Part shown: positions 10,101 through 22,497 of the stretch, piece after piece | Layout of the letters: every line of letters starts with the position of its first letter | How positions within the stretch are numbered: the first letter of the stretch is position 1 | From: Struthio camelus | Taxonomy: Eukaryota > Chordata > Aves > Struthioniformes > Struthionidae | DNA length: 64,000 nt | Reading direction: 5' to 3' | Assembly (NCBI RefSeq): GCF_040807025.1 | Contig: NC_090942.1 | Coordinates: forward strand, 68,094,911 to 68,158,910 | Made by a program: the position numbers and the translations under genes | Notes under the pieces: model-generated | What the model was told of the DNA's origin: nothing | Database searches by the model: none | What the model saw: the letters and a program-made list of their open reading frames with translations, nothing else

Positions 10101-13100
10101 GCCTTTCTCAAAAGTGAGAGGGCGGCAGGATGGAGAAAAGTTGTTCTGCGGTCCTCTCTGGGTCTCTGAGTCTGTTCAAGTTGCTAAAGCAGTTCTTTGA
10201 AGCAGGACTCTGAGGAATAGCAGCTGCTTCTTCTGCGTGTCTTTGACCAGGCAGGATAACTCATCTTCTCCCTAATTTAGGAGTTCCTTCACATAGTCAC
10301 TCCACTTCTGCAGAATGGCAAATATGCTTCTGATTTCTTGTTGGTGAGTGATTCCTTTCTCTTCTGTGCAACTGGTCATGTAAAAGACTTCTTATATTCA
10401 AATAACAAGTTTAAATCTGGCAGAAAAAAAATCTGTTGTAGTCCTTTGAGTTCTATGGAGCTACGTTCCTACCTACCGCTTTTTTTGGTGTCCGGAGTTG
10501 TGCGTGGTTATACTTCCACAACCAAGATTGAGGCATTGTAGAGTCACTGTGCTGCATTACAGTAGCTTGCAATCTAGCTCCCTGTTTCTAATTTGAGATC
10601 AAAGTTATAAAGCTTTCAAGTTAAACCTTTCAAAGGGCCCAGTCATATGCCGTTTTCAAGTACACTTGAGGCTATAGAAATGTAATGTCAACAGCAACAC
10701 TAGCACTAGACGTGTAATTACATTTTAGAATGGAAGCTGAGACAGACTGCTTTAAGTTTAGCAGTGCTGATAAGTACTTCTAGACTCAAATGCAGTCTGT
10801 ATTAGCTATTAAGCTCTCCAGCTGACAGAATATTTAGTATATAATGGTTAAATGACAACTGTTTAGGATTAGATGTGTAACTGGACTGCCGCCTTCCATT
10901 TATAACTGCACTTCAGTGCAGTTGTCAGAAATCTGTTTTACTCGTGGTTTTGCTGCTAGCTCTTCCCCATTCAGGAATGATATATGGTAATACCGTTGCT
11001 GACCATTCATCAAGTGGGAAACAGATGGCACTAGTTTCCCTTCTATTGAAAGACTGTGTTGAAAGGCTGCTCCTGTGAGAATGGCAGCAACGATGCAAGA
11101 CAAAATATTTTCAGCATATACATGTCTGATGCCAGGCCTTGCGCAAGCATGAATTGTAAAACATGCAGCTTGTTCTCCTATGGTGTAAATACCAGCTGGT
11201 GATAGAGATCATCTCATCAGCATCCAGATTTCTGGGAGAAACTGGATTGGAGAGTAAATCAAACTATCTTGCTGCTTAAAAGTTTGTGGTCCGGATGAAC
11301 CTAGTTAGTCCTTGATTTTCTAAAGAATAGCACCACAGACTTAACATTGGGTGATCATAAGCAAAATCCAGAGTTAACTGGTAGCTGGAAATTCCCAAGG
11401 GAACATGCTGTTGGATCTCCAGAGGCTTGTTAAATGCAGTAGCCTGAAGAGACTCTCTGTTGAAGAAGCACGCTGGCTGCTAAGAAAGAAAATATATACT
11501 CTACATGTCTGCCTGAACACTTCATTTACTGTGTCTTGACAGTCCAGGGGTATGAACCCGATTTGGGTGTGCAGTCAGATTCATCGGTTAAGTTCCTTTG
11601 AAAAGATATCCCAGCAGAAGTAGAGAGTAGTTTTGAGTCGTAACAAGCTCTCTAAAAGCCTTTTCAGCAGGTCACTAGTCAGACACCTTTTACTTGCTAC
11701 AGCTGCTCCTGGCCTTCAGGCCCATGCTGTCCTAGTAGAGGGGGCAGTGAGTGGGTCTTGTAAGAAGCCTAGCAGTATCTGGGGAGACTTTGCTGGGTAT
11801 GCGCACAAGTCATCTTTGAGAGAGCCCGGCCATAGGTGAGCTCCTTGTGCTGCAAATGTGCACTGGGAAGAAGGGAATCTAATGCTTCAAACCTATGTCA
11901 AATAGCCATGCAGTAGCTTGGGTTGGGACAGGAGAGAAGGAAAGATTAATTCCCTCCATTTTCTCCTAAGCCTGGAGGATCTCCTCAGTGTTGAGCTTGC
12001 GCAAGTCCCTTGCGTGCAAGGGGTTCGAGCAAGACGAGTTTTCTTTAGGGTAGATGTCTTTTTACATGTTGGTGTAATTGCAAGGAGAGACAACCCCAAG
12101 GGGCAGCAAGTGATCTTGTGCTGCAGCATGCTAGACTGAAATGCAAGTGTGCATTAAGGGTTCCTTAACAGGTTTTGTGCAAGAGTATTGACTAGCAGTA
12201 TTATGTAAAAGATTTTCCATGTTTTGTTTTTATTAGGAGCCTGGGAACCTTGTGCTTTTGCTTTGCAGTGCTGCCTTGTTCTGATGTTTCCTGGGAGGCG
12301 GGGAGAGGGAGGGAAGAGAAGGGCTGATGCTGAGAGTGTTTTCAGTTGTGTGTGGAGGACTATGACTAGGCCTAGGCAGTTCATTAGCTCTTACTTTGGT
12401 CCTGCAAAAACATACAGTGTCTTTTTCCCCAAGTGAAATCTCTGTAAGCAAGCAAGGTGCTAGGTACGGCTGTTTTATGGAAGCATAATCTCAGTCTCAT
12501 CTCAATTTACGTTCCAAATTGTTTTACTGTTACGATGATGTGACAAGGCTCAATGTTAAGTACCAAAGATTTCAAGTTAATTTCTTCTGTCTGTCTGGTG
12601 GAAATTAGAACTTCTTCCCTTGCCCTCCTGCTGGTGAATATGTGGGGACAAGACCCCTATGCCTCATACTTCACCAGTGACCCAAGATCCCTTGGCAGTC
12701 CCTGGGACTGAGAGGTGAGCGAGAGTTCCCTCTCCCCAGACTTGTCCACAAATGATGGAGATGCTGCCTTTCTGAAAATCCTACCTGAGCTACTGGGTCT
12801 TTTGATAGATTTTTGTTGAGAGAAGTGGGTGTGTGGTTTTTTTTTTCTTTTTTTTTTTTTTTTTAGCTTCTCCAAGAATATGCCTTGGCCTTTTAGTTAA
12901 GGGAAGGGAGAAAGTCTTGTACTACTTGCATGGCTGTCTGCTAGCTTTTATAAGCAGAATTTCTCAGGGGTGAAAACCTGTTCTCATGGAGCTGCGTGCT
13001 GGCACTGATCACAAGCAGCAGAGGTGGCTGTTCTCTGCGGTGGGTTGTTTAAGTAAACCTTGCGGTGTTGTCTGCTTGAAAGAGAACCCTTTTTGGAACA

Positions 13101-14166
13101 ATCTCTGCATCTGTTTGGACATAAAAGCTAGAAGTTCTGTATGACCTGTAAAAACTTGCCTTGTGTCCAGGCCCGGAGCCAGGAAAGCACCAGTTTTGCT
13201 CACTTTGGAAGCAGTCTGGGAGGAGAAGGAAAGGCAAACCTCTAAGAGCTTTAGCCCATACTGAGCTTGCAGAGCTGGTGGTTAAGGAAAAACGACTTGC
13301 TTGTAAACAGAACACTTTCTGGTCTGGCATCATTGGCTAGGGCTAGGGTGCGTGGTAGGTGCATAATGTGCTGTGCCCCAGGCTTCTGCTGCCTGAGCCC
13401 TCTTCTAGCCCACGTAGCTCAGTTTCCTTCCCAGGGAAAGCAGGGCGGGGAAGGCAGGAGGGTGAGAACTGAGCCTGTGCTGACACGGAGCTGGGATGTG
13501 GCTGGGATGCTCACCCAGACCGGGGAGATGAGAAATGCTCCCGGGTCCCGCACTGCAGACATAGCCACTGAGAGCTAGGTGGATCTCCACCCTGCTATAG
13601 AGTGGCTTTTCATGTATGTCTGCCCTACAGCCTAGAGGTATGACTGTAGCTCATTTAAAATGACTCCTACTCACTTTCAGCAAAGTTTGGCAGGGATGTT
13701 TCCAACAAACATTTGGCGATGATGACAACGCAATTCCAGTGACCCAGGGTTCAGCTGCCAACCACTTATCCAGGGGCTCGGGCAGGTTCCTACAGCTTGT
13801 CCTGCTGCCCGTTTTGCCACAGGTGTATGGCTTTTGTTAGCTGAGTCAGCTGCATTCCCACTTCTGGATTGCACTGTGGTAGAGGTGCCCTTAGAGTAAA
13901 ATTGTGCAGTGAATGACCTTGTCACGGGTCCTGCTGCGTGTTGCTTAATATTCCAACTGTTTTGTTGTGGCTGTTCTTTTAAAATAAGACAGTGTATTTT
14001 GGGTGCACCTGCTCCTCTGAGGTGAGGCAGGGTAGAGCTAAAGCCTAATCTAGCAGTTTCCAATCCTGAATTATAATCTAGTTTTGGAATGCTTAGTGAA
14101 TTGCACAGGTTTTCCTTTCAGTATCTGAAAGTGATAAGTAATACCAGTTCCTGTTTGTTTTCACAG

Positions 14167-14314
14167 GCCACAGCAGGGAGGAAAAGATGTTTGGCTTTCA
14201 CAAACCGAAGATGTACCGGAGTATAGAGGGCTGCTGTATTTGCAGAGCAAAGTCTTCCAGTTCTCGTTTCACCGACAGTAAGCGTTACGAAAAGGACTTC
14301 CAGAATTGTTTTGG
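14167..14314 (+). CDS. SINHCAF: SINHCAF coding exon 1
   Basis: The acceptor TTTTCACAG ends at 14166, followed by 20 nt of 5'UTR. The ATG is at 14187-14189, and the donor GTAAGA follows 14314. It encodes residues 1-42 plus two bases of Gly43, including Cys16, Cys17, Cys19 and Cys41. Confidence 0.95.
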
Positions 14315-17300
14315 GTAAGATTCTCTCTTTAGTCAATGCTGTGGTCAGTCATAATTTCTGTCGCTAAGCTTTGAACCTGGCGCACTTAGCTGTTCTGCTC
14401 TGAGGGAGGGACTGAAAAGATTAGACTGGTTTGGGAGGGGGCAAGGGGAGCTGGTTTCAGCTTCCTCCAATTCTCCCACTACAGGCCAGGCCAGGAGGGA
14501 CTAGAGGCTCTGCTGCTGCATGTGATACCGTTTGGTTGCCAATGTATTGTTGCTATCAGTGAAGAGCTTCTATAGATTACAACAGTGAGAGGTCAGGCTG
14601 CCTCATCTGCCCTACAGCACGTGCAGTGATTTTCGGACACATGTCAAACAATCCATTTTGTACTTTTTCCTTAGAGGTGAAAATCCCTGTGCAAGGTGCA
14701 AGACAGCACAGAACCACGGAGGCTTTCTGTAGCTTTGAAGATTCAAGAACGTTAGTCAAAATTCAACAGGTTATATTTAGCAGTTCCAGCAGACTTTATG
14801 CACAGCTGTTTTTTTTTTTTTTCTTTAAGTGGTGGGGCCTTTGCTCAAATAGAGGATATCAATATATTACTAGAATTTTTCAGTCGGAAATGCGTTGCGA
14901 TAGAATGTGAATGCTGGGTAAGTAGCTTTCCAGTTAGGTAATGGGGCAACTAATGCTACTTGAAAGCATTGTTAAACAAATCTACATAAATATCGATGAT
15001 TTCTTGTACGAGCTGCTATGACCTTTTAACTTTTTGGAGCTACTTTCTAACAACTTTGAAATTGCATCTAATTAGTGTCATCAAATTTTCAAGAAAGCAA
15101 ATTCCTGTTGACAGCTTGTAGTTATTTTTTTTACTTTTGTTTATTTTTGAAATTTGGCTGAGATAATCATTTCTCCTGTTTATGCTGTATTTTTCCATTA
15201 AAGTATTTTCCCTGGAACAGTGTCGAAGCTGTCACTATTCTTGTGTTTTTCCTCCCAGTCTAAGCTGTCACTGTTCTTTTGTTTTTCCTCCCAATCTTGT
15301 TGGATGAACTCTCGTGAGAATCTTTGGCCCAACTGGAACTTAAATGTATTATATTAAAAATATATATGCATATAGCTACTGCTGCTGACTTGAGTGCTTC
15401 ATATACATAAAACTTTGCAGTCTTTGTAAATCTTTTCCTTGTTTTTCTTTTCCCCCTTTATCTAGAAACACTTCTTTCATGTATGATTTTATAGGCCTTC
15501 TGTATTTCTTAACCATGGGGTTTTTTGTACATAAATCTGATGCTGATGATTTTCCCTGGCATATTTCTTGGCTGCTATCCTTGGCAGTGGAAAGACCGTG
15601 TAAAGGCCCATGGCCTTTTTATATAAACTGCAGTAAAGAAGCTTGCAGTATACCAGGCCTTTTGGTTTTGTGCTATCTGAAATGTTCGCTAAGGTAAAAA
15701 TGCAGTCTTTAACACTGAGCAAACACTGGCTTATCTGAGCCTGTCCCATTCATCTGTAAATGCTTCAAAGTCCTCCCATTTAAATAGCTGAAAAATTCCA
15801 CAGTGTATCTCCTTTCTGTACCTTTTAGTGTGGTTTAGCCAAAGGGATCAGCTCTGAAGAAAGCTTGTTAGAAGGGAGCAAGTACTGCTGTCATTCCAGT
15901 GACTGTTGTATCTGAACCTTTATCCTACGCGTATGCAGGGGTGCGTTAGGTGGTGTTTGTTACTCATCCTTGAAGCTCCGTGAGAAAGCTAAGAGCTGAA
16001 TAAGCTTTTGTCAGATCTCCAAGGTTTGTTCTCAAATGTGCATTCAAGGAATATGATTATTCCTCCTCCCTCCCAAACAAACCAACCAACCCACTGGAAG
16101 TGTAGTTTCAAAAAAATAACTGGAGGGGATAGGGCTGTTTTTTAGTGCCCTTCTGGAGACGCTCTTGATAGCTTTTATTTCAGTATAAAAGAGTGTTTTC
16201 CAAAAGTTAGAGCCTGTTTTTTAGATGGCACTGTTTGAGCACCCCAGACTAATTGTCATGTCTGAAAAACAGGACATGGGAGCTTCCCTCCCCCGCCTTC
16301 AGTTTTTATGCTTCTTGCTCTGTTAAGGAACTAACTGTTAACAAATTATTTTTACTTTTTCTTTTTTGCTAGGCTCCATGAGGCCCGCTCAGGAGATATT
16401 TGCAATGCCTGTGTCCTTTTGGTGAAACGATGGAAAAAACTGCCAGCAGGATCCAAAAAAAACTGGAATCATGTTAGTTGGTTATTTATCTATTTCTCTC
16501 ATGTTCCTGAAGTAACTTGTTTTCTGTCTTGCAGCCCATCCTGCTAGAGAGGGAGGCACTAGCAAGATTTTTGGGTTTGCTGTCCTCCCTGGCCCGGCAC
16601 ACACGTGTACCCACCCACCATCTCTAAACTCTGCCCAGAATATTTCCTGCTATATGGCTCTTGCCCGTCTTCATCTGGCTTATGTGCAAATTGTGATTGT
16701 GCAAGCCCTGGATGGAGTCGCAGACTAGCTTACCTTGTAATTCCTCGTTTTCACAAGCTCATAACTTTGTCCAAAAGTCTCTTATGACACTCAAAACGTT
16801 CCAGATTTGGCCTCTGTCCAAAAATTGGCCATTCTCCTCCTTTTTCCTTTTCTTAATAGCTTGAACAAGCAAGGTGACTTGCTCAAGCAACATATAAATC
16901 AAATCGGCTTAGTCAGATAATTGAAATGACTAATAACTCACAACCATTCCCACTCATAAAATCTACTGTGATATACCTAATTCATTTTGGGCCTGAGACC
17001 GGGAAGATGATCGGGATTCTTTGTGTATGTTATAATCTTTTTGTCAGGAGGCCTTGATGATAACAGGGGAGCCAGAGCTATGGTAATTACCAGCACTAGC
17101 CTTTTCGAAAGTGAAATTGATGATTTAAAAACAAACAAAAAAACCCACAACAGGGCAAATGCTTGGTAGACTCTCTTAACTGAATCTGCATTGGCTTAAA
17201 CAACAGCTGTCCACTGAACTGAGTCTGTCCAAATAGGAGAAAGACAAAAGTTTAACTGAATGTGCTTTTAAAGCTGGTTTTTTTTCCCCTCTTCCTGTAG

Positions 17301-20300
17301 ACTCGGCCTCTTATGAGCCAGATTTAAATGAAATATAAGAGTGGCAATGCACAGAAGTGCCTCAGTTTAACTAAGCTGGGCTTGAACACCTCAGCTAAAT
17401 CTGTTCAGGTTCCTTGATTCATGCAGTATCTGAGCATGATGCAGAAGTATTAGGTACAGGTTTTCTGTATTCTAGGTGGTAGATGCCAGGGCTGGACCCA
17501 GTCTGAAAACAACCCTGAAACCAAAGAAAATGAAAACTCTCTCTGGAAGTAGAATAAAGAGCAATCAAATCAGCAAACTGCAAAAGGAATTCAAGCGGCA
17601 CAGTAAGTTGATCCAAAGAGATTTTGGCAGTAAACTTTGGCCTCCCCTAAAATAGCTTATTGTTAACTGACTCAGTCAAATTACTGTCTAGATTCATTTG
17701 TGTTCTCAGACGTCTTCCCTAACTGCTTGGGGAGAGGGTAGTGGAATGAAGAGGAAGAGTGTTTGAGCAGGGTGTGTTGTGGGGCAGAGGTGGGTTGTGT
17801 CAGGTGGGGAAGTGGCAAGGAAAGGTTATGGAGGTGGGGAGCGAGGACACCTGGCTTTCGAGAGCAGGCAATTGTAGTGTATGTCCCACACTTAAGCAAC
17901 ATGTTCCTGGAAGGTGCTTGGGCAGAATCCTCATTGCAATTGGAGTTGGAATAGTTCACCCTCTGGTCTCATTAATGCACAAAGAGGGTTTTCAGCTGTC
18001 CTTTCTCAAGGAAGACTGTTCTGCTGATATCACTATCAGTCTTTCTTCCATATAGGTTTTCAACTTTCTGTTTAGCCTAGATTATTTTTCCCTTTAAATT
18101 CTTGCCGTCTTTCCTCTGTAGCAGTTTCCTTACACCTTCCTTTGACAGTCTCAGTGATTTCTTCCTACTAACGCTTACGCTCTTCAAATAGATTGGGATT
18201 CATAGCTTCCCAGCAAAACCATCTGCCAGTCATACTCTAAATGGATGTCAGCAGTTTAGCTCTTTCCTCTAGAACAAACCTCCTAACCTCTTAACTGTTG
18301 CTGTCTTAATCCTCTATTTCAGTTATGCTACCTGACTTGAAGGAAATGCATATGAAGCAGACTTTGGAAAACTAAGGGGTTCTTTATTGTTTAAAAAGCA
18401 TTTATTGTACTGAGCACAAATAAACTCACCTAAGAAAACTTGGAAAGGCCCTGACCCAAAGAGCTTTTATTTCTTCATCCAGCATGCTGTAATTAATTCT
18501 TAATTGTGTTACTGTAGGTGCTAGAGATAACAACTAAATGGTAGGCCAGCAGTCCCTCTGTTTAGGTGTGCATCTGCACTGAGTTTGTAGTTTGGTCTTG
18601 ATTCAGCAAAAACTTAGTCCTACCTAATGCAGTGCATGAGGAATAATCACTAATGAGAAGCGCTTTGCAAGATTTTAATAGGATGGATAAGAAACGAGAT
18701 TTGGGGCGACAGAGGAATTACTGGGTTAGGATCATCTGCAAGAATGTTGCAGTGATACCAGAGAGGGACTAGGATTTTGTCCAAAGTGTGACCTGCACGG
18801 GCTGCGTTTGAGAGCTAGGAGATGAAGCCCGAGTCAGCCACTTTCTGGTCTTTTGGGTACAAGGGCACTCTTCCAGCTCTGAGGCCTGTCTCCAGGATGC
18901 TGCCAGGTGTTCTCTCAAGGCAGGGGAAAGTAAAAATGGTGGTTGTTGTTACCCCCTCCACCCCGATTAAAATGCTTTCTCTCTAGTCCCAATCCAAATG
19001 TGACCGTTTATAGATGAGGAGGAGGATGACTAACTACTTGGATTGTATGTCTTGATTCCTGCATTTGTGCCTCCCTCCTTACAGATTCTGATGCTCACAG
19101 TACCACCTCAAGTGCCTCCCCAGCTCAGTCTCCCTGTTACAGTAACCAGTCTGATGATGGCTCTGACACAGAGATGAGTGCTGGGTCCAGCAGAACACCA
19201 GTTTTCTCCTTTTTAGATCTCACATATTGGAAAAGGTAAAAAGCAGTACCTGTATTCCGTGCAACCAGCAATTTGCCTCATTTACACAGTGCTTGATTCT
19301 GGTTCCTCGGGAATTTGCAGGGTGCTGCTGAACTTAATTTGTGTTAAGGATGTCATTTAAGCCACTGGCTATTCAACGATATGGGAGCCTATCTTTCTTT
19401 GGAAATAAGTGCCATGTGCTTAAGACAAGTTTTCCCCTGTCTCCCCTTAGTTCCCTAAATGCTTATAAATGTTCTGGATAAAAAAAAATTTATATTTTGG
19501 GAGTAATAGATAATGACAGTCAGGAAAGTTATCTTTTGTCTTAAAACTATGCTTTGTAGATGTGATGTGTTATCCAATACATAGGTGCCCTCAGCCTGGC
19601 AGCAAAACATAACATTGGATTTGGTTGACCTGTGATGGTTGTCATTTAAAAAAAAATTTGGAGCGGGAGGAAAACCACAACACTTTCTGAGAGCTGATCG
19701 GTTTTGTTATCTTTTATTACACATTGTGATACGGTTTTCCCTTGTTTAGCCAATTGCTGCATTGAAGTTGTTGTGACTTTGCTGCCTCCTCTCAAACAGT
19801 GTTTGCAAGTACATTTTAGTCAAGGTTAGTTCAGCTCAGATAGCTGTATATGGAACTTCTCTGGGAAGAGAAATGGGAGACAGTTTTGCACAGGCATAGA
19901 CTTTTTTCGAAGTAATGTTGTGGATTTAGACACAGACTTGTTTGCTCTTTCTGAGCAGCCTTTTCCCTTCTATCCTAGCCAAACAACGTTGGAGGTTCAG
20001 AGAAGTAGTGTATCAGTCATACTAATTTTTGCATTTCTGTAACTTCTGTATATTCTAAACACATAAACGCTCTCTCTCTCTCTCCCCTCCTCTCTCTCTC
20101 TCCCTCTCTCTCTCTCTCCCCCCCTCTCCCTGCCCCATCCACTGTTTCCTCCAGGCAAAAGGTTTGCTGTGGAATTATTTACAAAGGGCGTTTTGGGGAA
20201 GTCCTCATAGACACTCATCTCTTCAAACCTTGCTGTAGCAATAAAAAGTCTGCCACTGAGAAGCCAGAACAAGAGGGACCACAATCGCCATCTATCTCCA

Positions 20301-20317
20301 CCCAAGAGGAGTGGTGA
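14187..20317 (+). CDS. SINHCAF: SINHCAF (FAM60A), SIN3-HDAC complex subunit, complete spliced CDS
   Basis: Five coding exons (14187-14314, 16373-16472, 17476-17602, 19085-19235, 20155-20317) join in frame with GT-AG introns to 669 nt, or 222 aa. The human protein is about 221 aa. The N-terminus MFGFHKPKMYRS, the cysteines at 16, 17, 19, 41, 53 and 56 (a probable metal-binding module, including CNAC at 53-56) and the C-terminal GRFGEVLIDTHLF with flanking CC pairs (173-174, 195-196) identify the family. Residues about 119-150 are Ser/Thr-rich and probably disordered. In mammals the protein is a stable subunit of SIN3A/HDAC1-2 corepressor complexes, acts in the nucleus, and affects cell-cycle, TGF-beta and stem-cell gene programmes. 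The ATG is the first codon of the conserved N-terminus. No frame damage is seen. Confidence 0.97.
15226..15297 (+). repeat. 36-bp imperfect tandem duplication
   Basis: Two adjacent copies begin AAGCTGTCACT and end TTTTTCCTCCC followed by a short tail. They have a period of 36 bp and a few mismatches, and lie in a SINHCAF intron. It looks like a local duplication rather than a transposon. Confidence 0.75.
16373..16472 (+). CDS. SINHCAF: SINHCAF coding exon 2
   Basis: The acceptor TTTTTTGCTAG precedes it and the donor GTTAGT follows. It encodes the last base of Gly43 and residues 44-76. Key features are the CNAC cysteine pair (Cys53, Cys56) and the basic VKRWKKL stretch, which is highly conserved in the family. 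The exon ends on a codon boundary. Confidence 0.95.
16473..17475 (+). other. SINHCAF: SINHCAF intron between coding exons 2 and 3
   Basis: One kilobase with nothing gene-like. A segment around 16860-16930 (GACTTGCTCAAG context) vaguely recalls the core of an ancient MIR-type SINE, but it is too diverged to call. Confidence 0.4.
17476..17602 (+). CDS. SINHCAF: SINHCAF coding exon 3
   Basis: The acceptor TATTCTAG precedes it and the donor GTAAGT follows. It encodes residues 77-118 plus one base of Asn119. The sequence is Lys-rich (LKPKKMKTL, KLQKEFKRH), consistent with a nuclear, partly disordered linker. Confidence 0.95.
17603..19084 (+). other. SINHCAF: SINHCAF intron between coding exons 3 and 4, possible old repeat
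   Basis: No exon was recognised. The stretch about 18410-18480 (GAGCACAAATAAAC, then CTGACCCAAAGAGC) resembles a common old dispersed repeat of reptile and bird genomes that I recall without a secure family name. Otherwise it is plain intron. Confidence 0.3.
19085..19235 (+). CDS. SINHCAF: SINHCAF coding exon 4
   Basis: The acceptor CCTTACAG precedes it and the donor GTAAAA follows. It encodes residues 119-168 and two bases of Arg169. It opens with a Ser/Thr/Pro-rich, likely disordered part and ends in the hydrophobic SFLDLTYWKR motif. Confidence 0.95.
20068..20130 (+). repeat. (CT)n microsatellite forming the last splice acceptor tract
   Basis: About 60 nt of nearly pure pyrimidine, mostly CT dinucleotides, ends about 25 nt upstream of the acceptor CCTCCAG (junction at 20154/20155) of the last SINHCAF exon. 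It extends the polypyrimidine tract of that acceptor, so length variation could affect splicing. Confidence 0.85.
20155..20317 (+). CDS. SINHCAF: SINHCAF terminal coding exon
   Basis: The acceptor TTTCCTCCAG precedes it. It encodes the last base of Arg169, residues 170-222 and the TGA stop at 20315-20317. It holds the conserved C-terminal core (KVCCGIIYKGRFGEVLIDT) with paired cysteines, then a variable Glu/Pro/Ser tail ending in STQEEW. The last residues match the family ending. Confidence 0.96.
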
Positions 20318-20500
20318 CTTCCTTGGATAGCTGCAGAAGGTTATACAGATCCTTTTATTCTCTGGAAAAATACTAGAAAGTGATTCTGTTCACTTTGGAC
20401 ACCTGCTATGCTGCCAAAAGACTATTCCCTAGAACTGTGTTGGGTTTTACTGCTACAATTCCACAAACTCTGAAGCCAGTTTGTATCCTTACAGAAAGAC

Positions 20501-20508
20501 TGTACATA
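20501..20508 (+). promoter_or_regulatory. Pumilio response element in 3'UTR
   Basis: TGTACATA fits UGUANAUA exactly, in an AT-rich context 184 nt after the SINHCAF stop. Binding by PUM1/2 is inferred from the motif. Confidence 0.4.
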
Positions 20509-22468
20509 AATATTTAAGACGCTATGGAACACTTAGCAAAGCTGAATGCTGCTGCAAGGTTGTCCCTCTAATATTTTTCCCCCTTCCACTCTCTTCACAA
20601 ATGAACTTGAAGATGGGTTTTTGTATATTAAAGTATATGTAGTTCATGTTTCTGTATTGAAAGAAGCAGTGGTTGTCAGGCATTTTTTTTTTGAAGTTGG
20701 TTGGTAACCTTCCTTAAATCCCCAAGAAAATATTTCATTCTTAGACATGTATGAGTTGATGAGATGGAGTAATACATAGAAATGTTATAAGTCACCTCTC
20801 TAGTTATATAAATATATATTTTTTAAAGGTGTGGAGTTCTCACCCTATACTACTGACATTGTAACAAAGACAAATAATGCATCCCTCCTACATGACACTG
20901 ACTGGTACCTGCAGACATCTGTAGTGTAAGCAGTAGTTATCTGAGAAGGCCCCCAAAGTAAAATGCTCTCAAGAAGGAGCAGGAGAGCTCTCTTCCTCAG
21001 CTAAGGAGGAAGATGTACTGAAGAACTGACCATAGAGAAATGGAAGGCTACTTCCTTTTAGCCCAGCAGCGGACACCCTAGGCCTCCTGTAGTGACTGAC
21101 AGGTGATTAGAGGTGGACCAAGGCAACAACCAAGTTAGACCAAGTTAGGTGTAGATGAGGGCCAAAACTGAGTAACTGGTATTTGTTGGCCCAAGGTAGC
21201 TGAAATGTGACCATGAAACAGACTTCTTGCTGGTTTTGAATGTGACAGAACCAAACCCCCTGGCTAAACAAGGCAGGTTCTAGTCTGGGGACATAACTCA
21301 ATCCTAGCTTGGGGTCTGGATTCAAGATTCCTGTTTTGGAACCCTTCCCCTGCAGTGCTTCTGTGTTTCTTGTTAAACAACCAGCAGATCAACAATTCTG
21401 TGAGTACTGGACTTACTGCAAATTATGAGGAGTTCTGTTAAGAATGGTACTGTACCGAATAGAGGCAGCTCTCTGCATATGAGATCAAAAGGTAGTATTT
21501 CCTACACACGTTCCCAGTCAAACTTCTGTACAGACCATTGTGACGCTCCTTCATGCTCCTCTTTGCCTTTAGGGTGAAAGCAGCTTCCTGGAAGAGTGTG
21601 CTGCAGTTTTAGCTCCCAATTGCTTCATGTTCCTTTTATGAAGGTTTAATTTGTGTACCCTGGGAATTCTGCTTTTTTTATTTGTTTCTGATTTGGGGGG
21701 AGGGGATTTTTTTTTATTATTACTCTTTTGGGATATTCTGCAATGGACTGCTACAAGCTTTCCTTTTTGTGTGAGTTGTCAGCATAATATTTTGGTGGGT
21801 AGGGCTTAGGACTGGATTTCCATGTAATCTCACTTCCTGCAATGGGAATGATTAGCAAATAAAAACATGGGTAGGGAAAGGTGCAGGTTTTAAGAGGAGC
21901 CTCCACCCTCAAAGCTCTTTTTTTCCTTGTGATGGGAAACCCAACCTCTGAAGAGAACATCAGGGGAAATGGAGCTTTGACTTATCACAGCCTTACAGCT
22001 TTCATTGTTCTTATTTTGCTTTTCCTAAACTCTCTGAGATTCTGAAGGGAGGATAAAGCTGCATACCATGCTTTCATCTGCAACCAAATAAATGGATACT
22101 TGCTTGTGTAACTGCTTGACTAGGTTGGTCGTGTCTAATGAGGGCTGTTTTACAGATACCTTCTTCCATTTGAATTTGTGTTTTCAGCATCAATAATTCT
22201 GTGCGCCTAAGGCTGCAGTGTTGGTGGTAGGATATGCTCTGATATGGATCATCTCTTCTTCTGTATTTATTTATTTATTGCTAGATTTCAACTGCCAACT
22301 GCTTCCCCTACTCCCTCCCACCTCTTCCATTCCTGGTAGTAATGCAAGATGAACTGTATGTAGTCATGCACTTTGTATTAATGTATTAGAAATCTATGGA
22401 ACCTGTTTTTTTACTTTTATACTGTTCAGACACTTGTAATCCAAACTTTTTTTTTTACTAGGGTAATG

Positions 22469-22497
22469 AATAAATTTAGACTTATTTAGAAAATAAA
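22469..22497 (+). terminator. SINHCAF: Tandem poly(A) signals of SINHCAF
   Basis: AATAAA occurs at 22469-22474 and 22492-22497. They are followed by a T-rich segment (TTTTCTCCTCTGC), consistent with a downstream element. These are the last signals before the intergenic region. Confidence 0.75.

Larger units (their letters stand above)
4171..14166 (+). other. SINHCAF: SINHCAF intron 1
   Basis: Ten kilobases between the inferred 5'UTR exon and the first coding exon. The first 2 kb are CpG island. The remainder is ordinary AT-rich sequence with homopolymer runs (C20 at 7086-7105, A16 at 8064-8079 and 9271-9286, a T-rich run at 12837-12864). No further exon, RNA gene or recognisable transposon was identified. 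Open frames up to 136 codons look like chance. Confidence 0.55.

Noticed and set aside
12016-12036. GGGGTTCGAGCAAGAC, resembling a tRNA T-loop
   Set aside because: No matching acceptor, D- and anticodon arms lie at tRNA spacing around it. No tRNA gene was found in the window.
19997-20305. 102-codon minus-strand frame with a Glu/Arg-rich repeat
   Set aside because: It is antisense to the last SINHCAF exon and translates the CT microsatellite.
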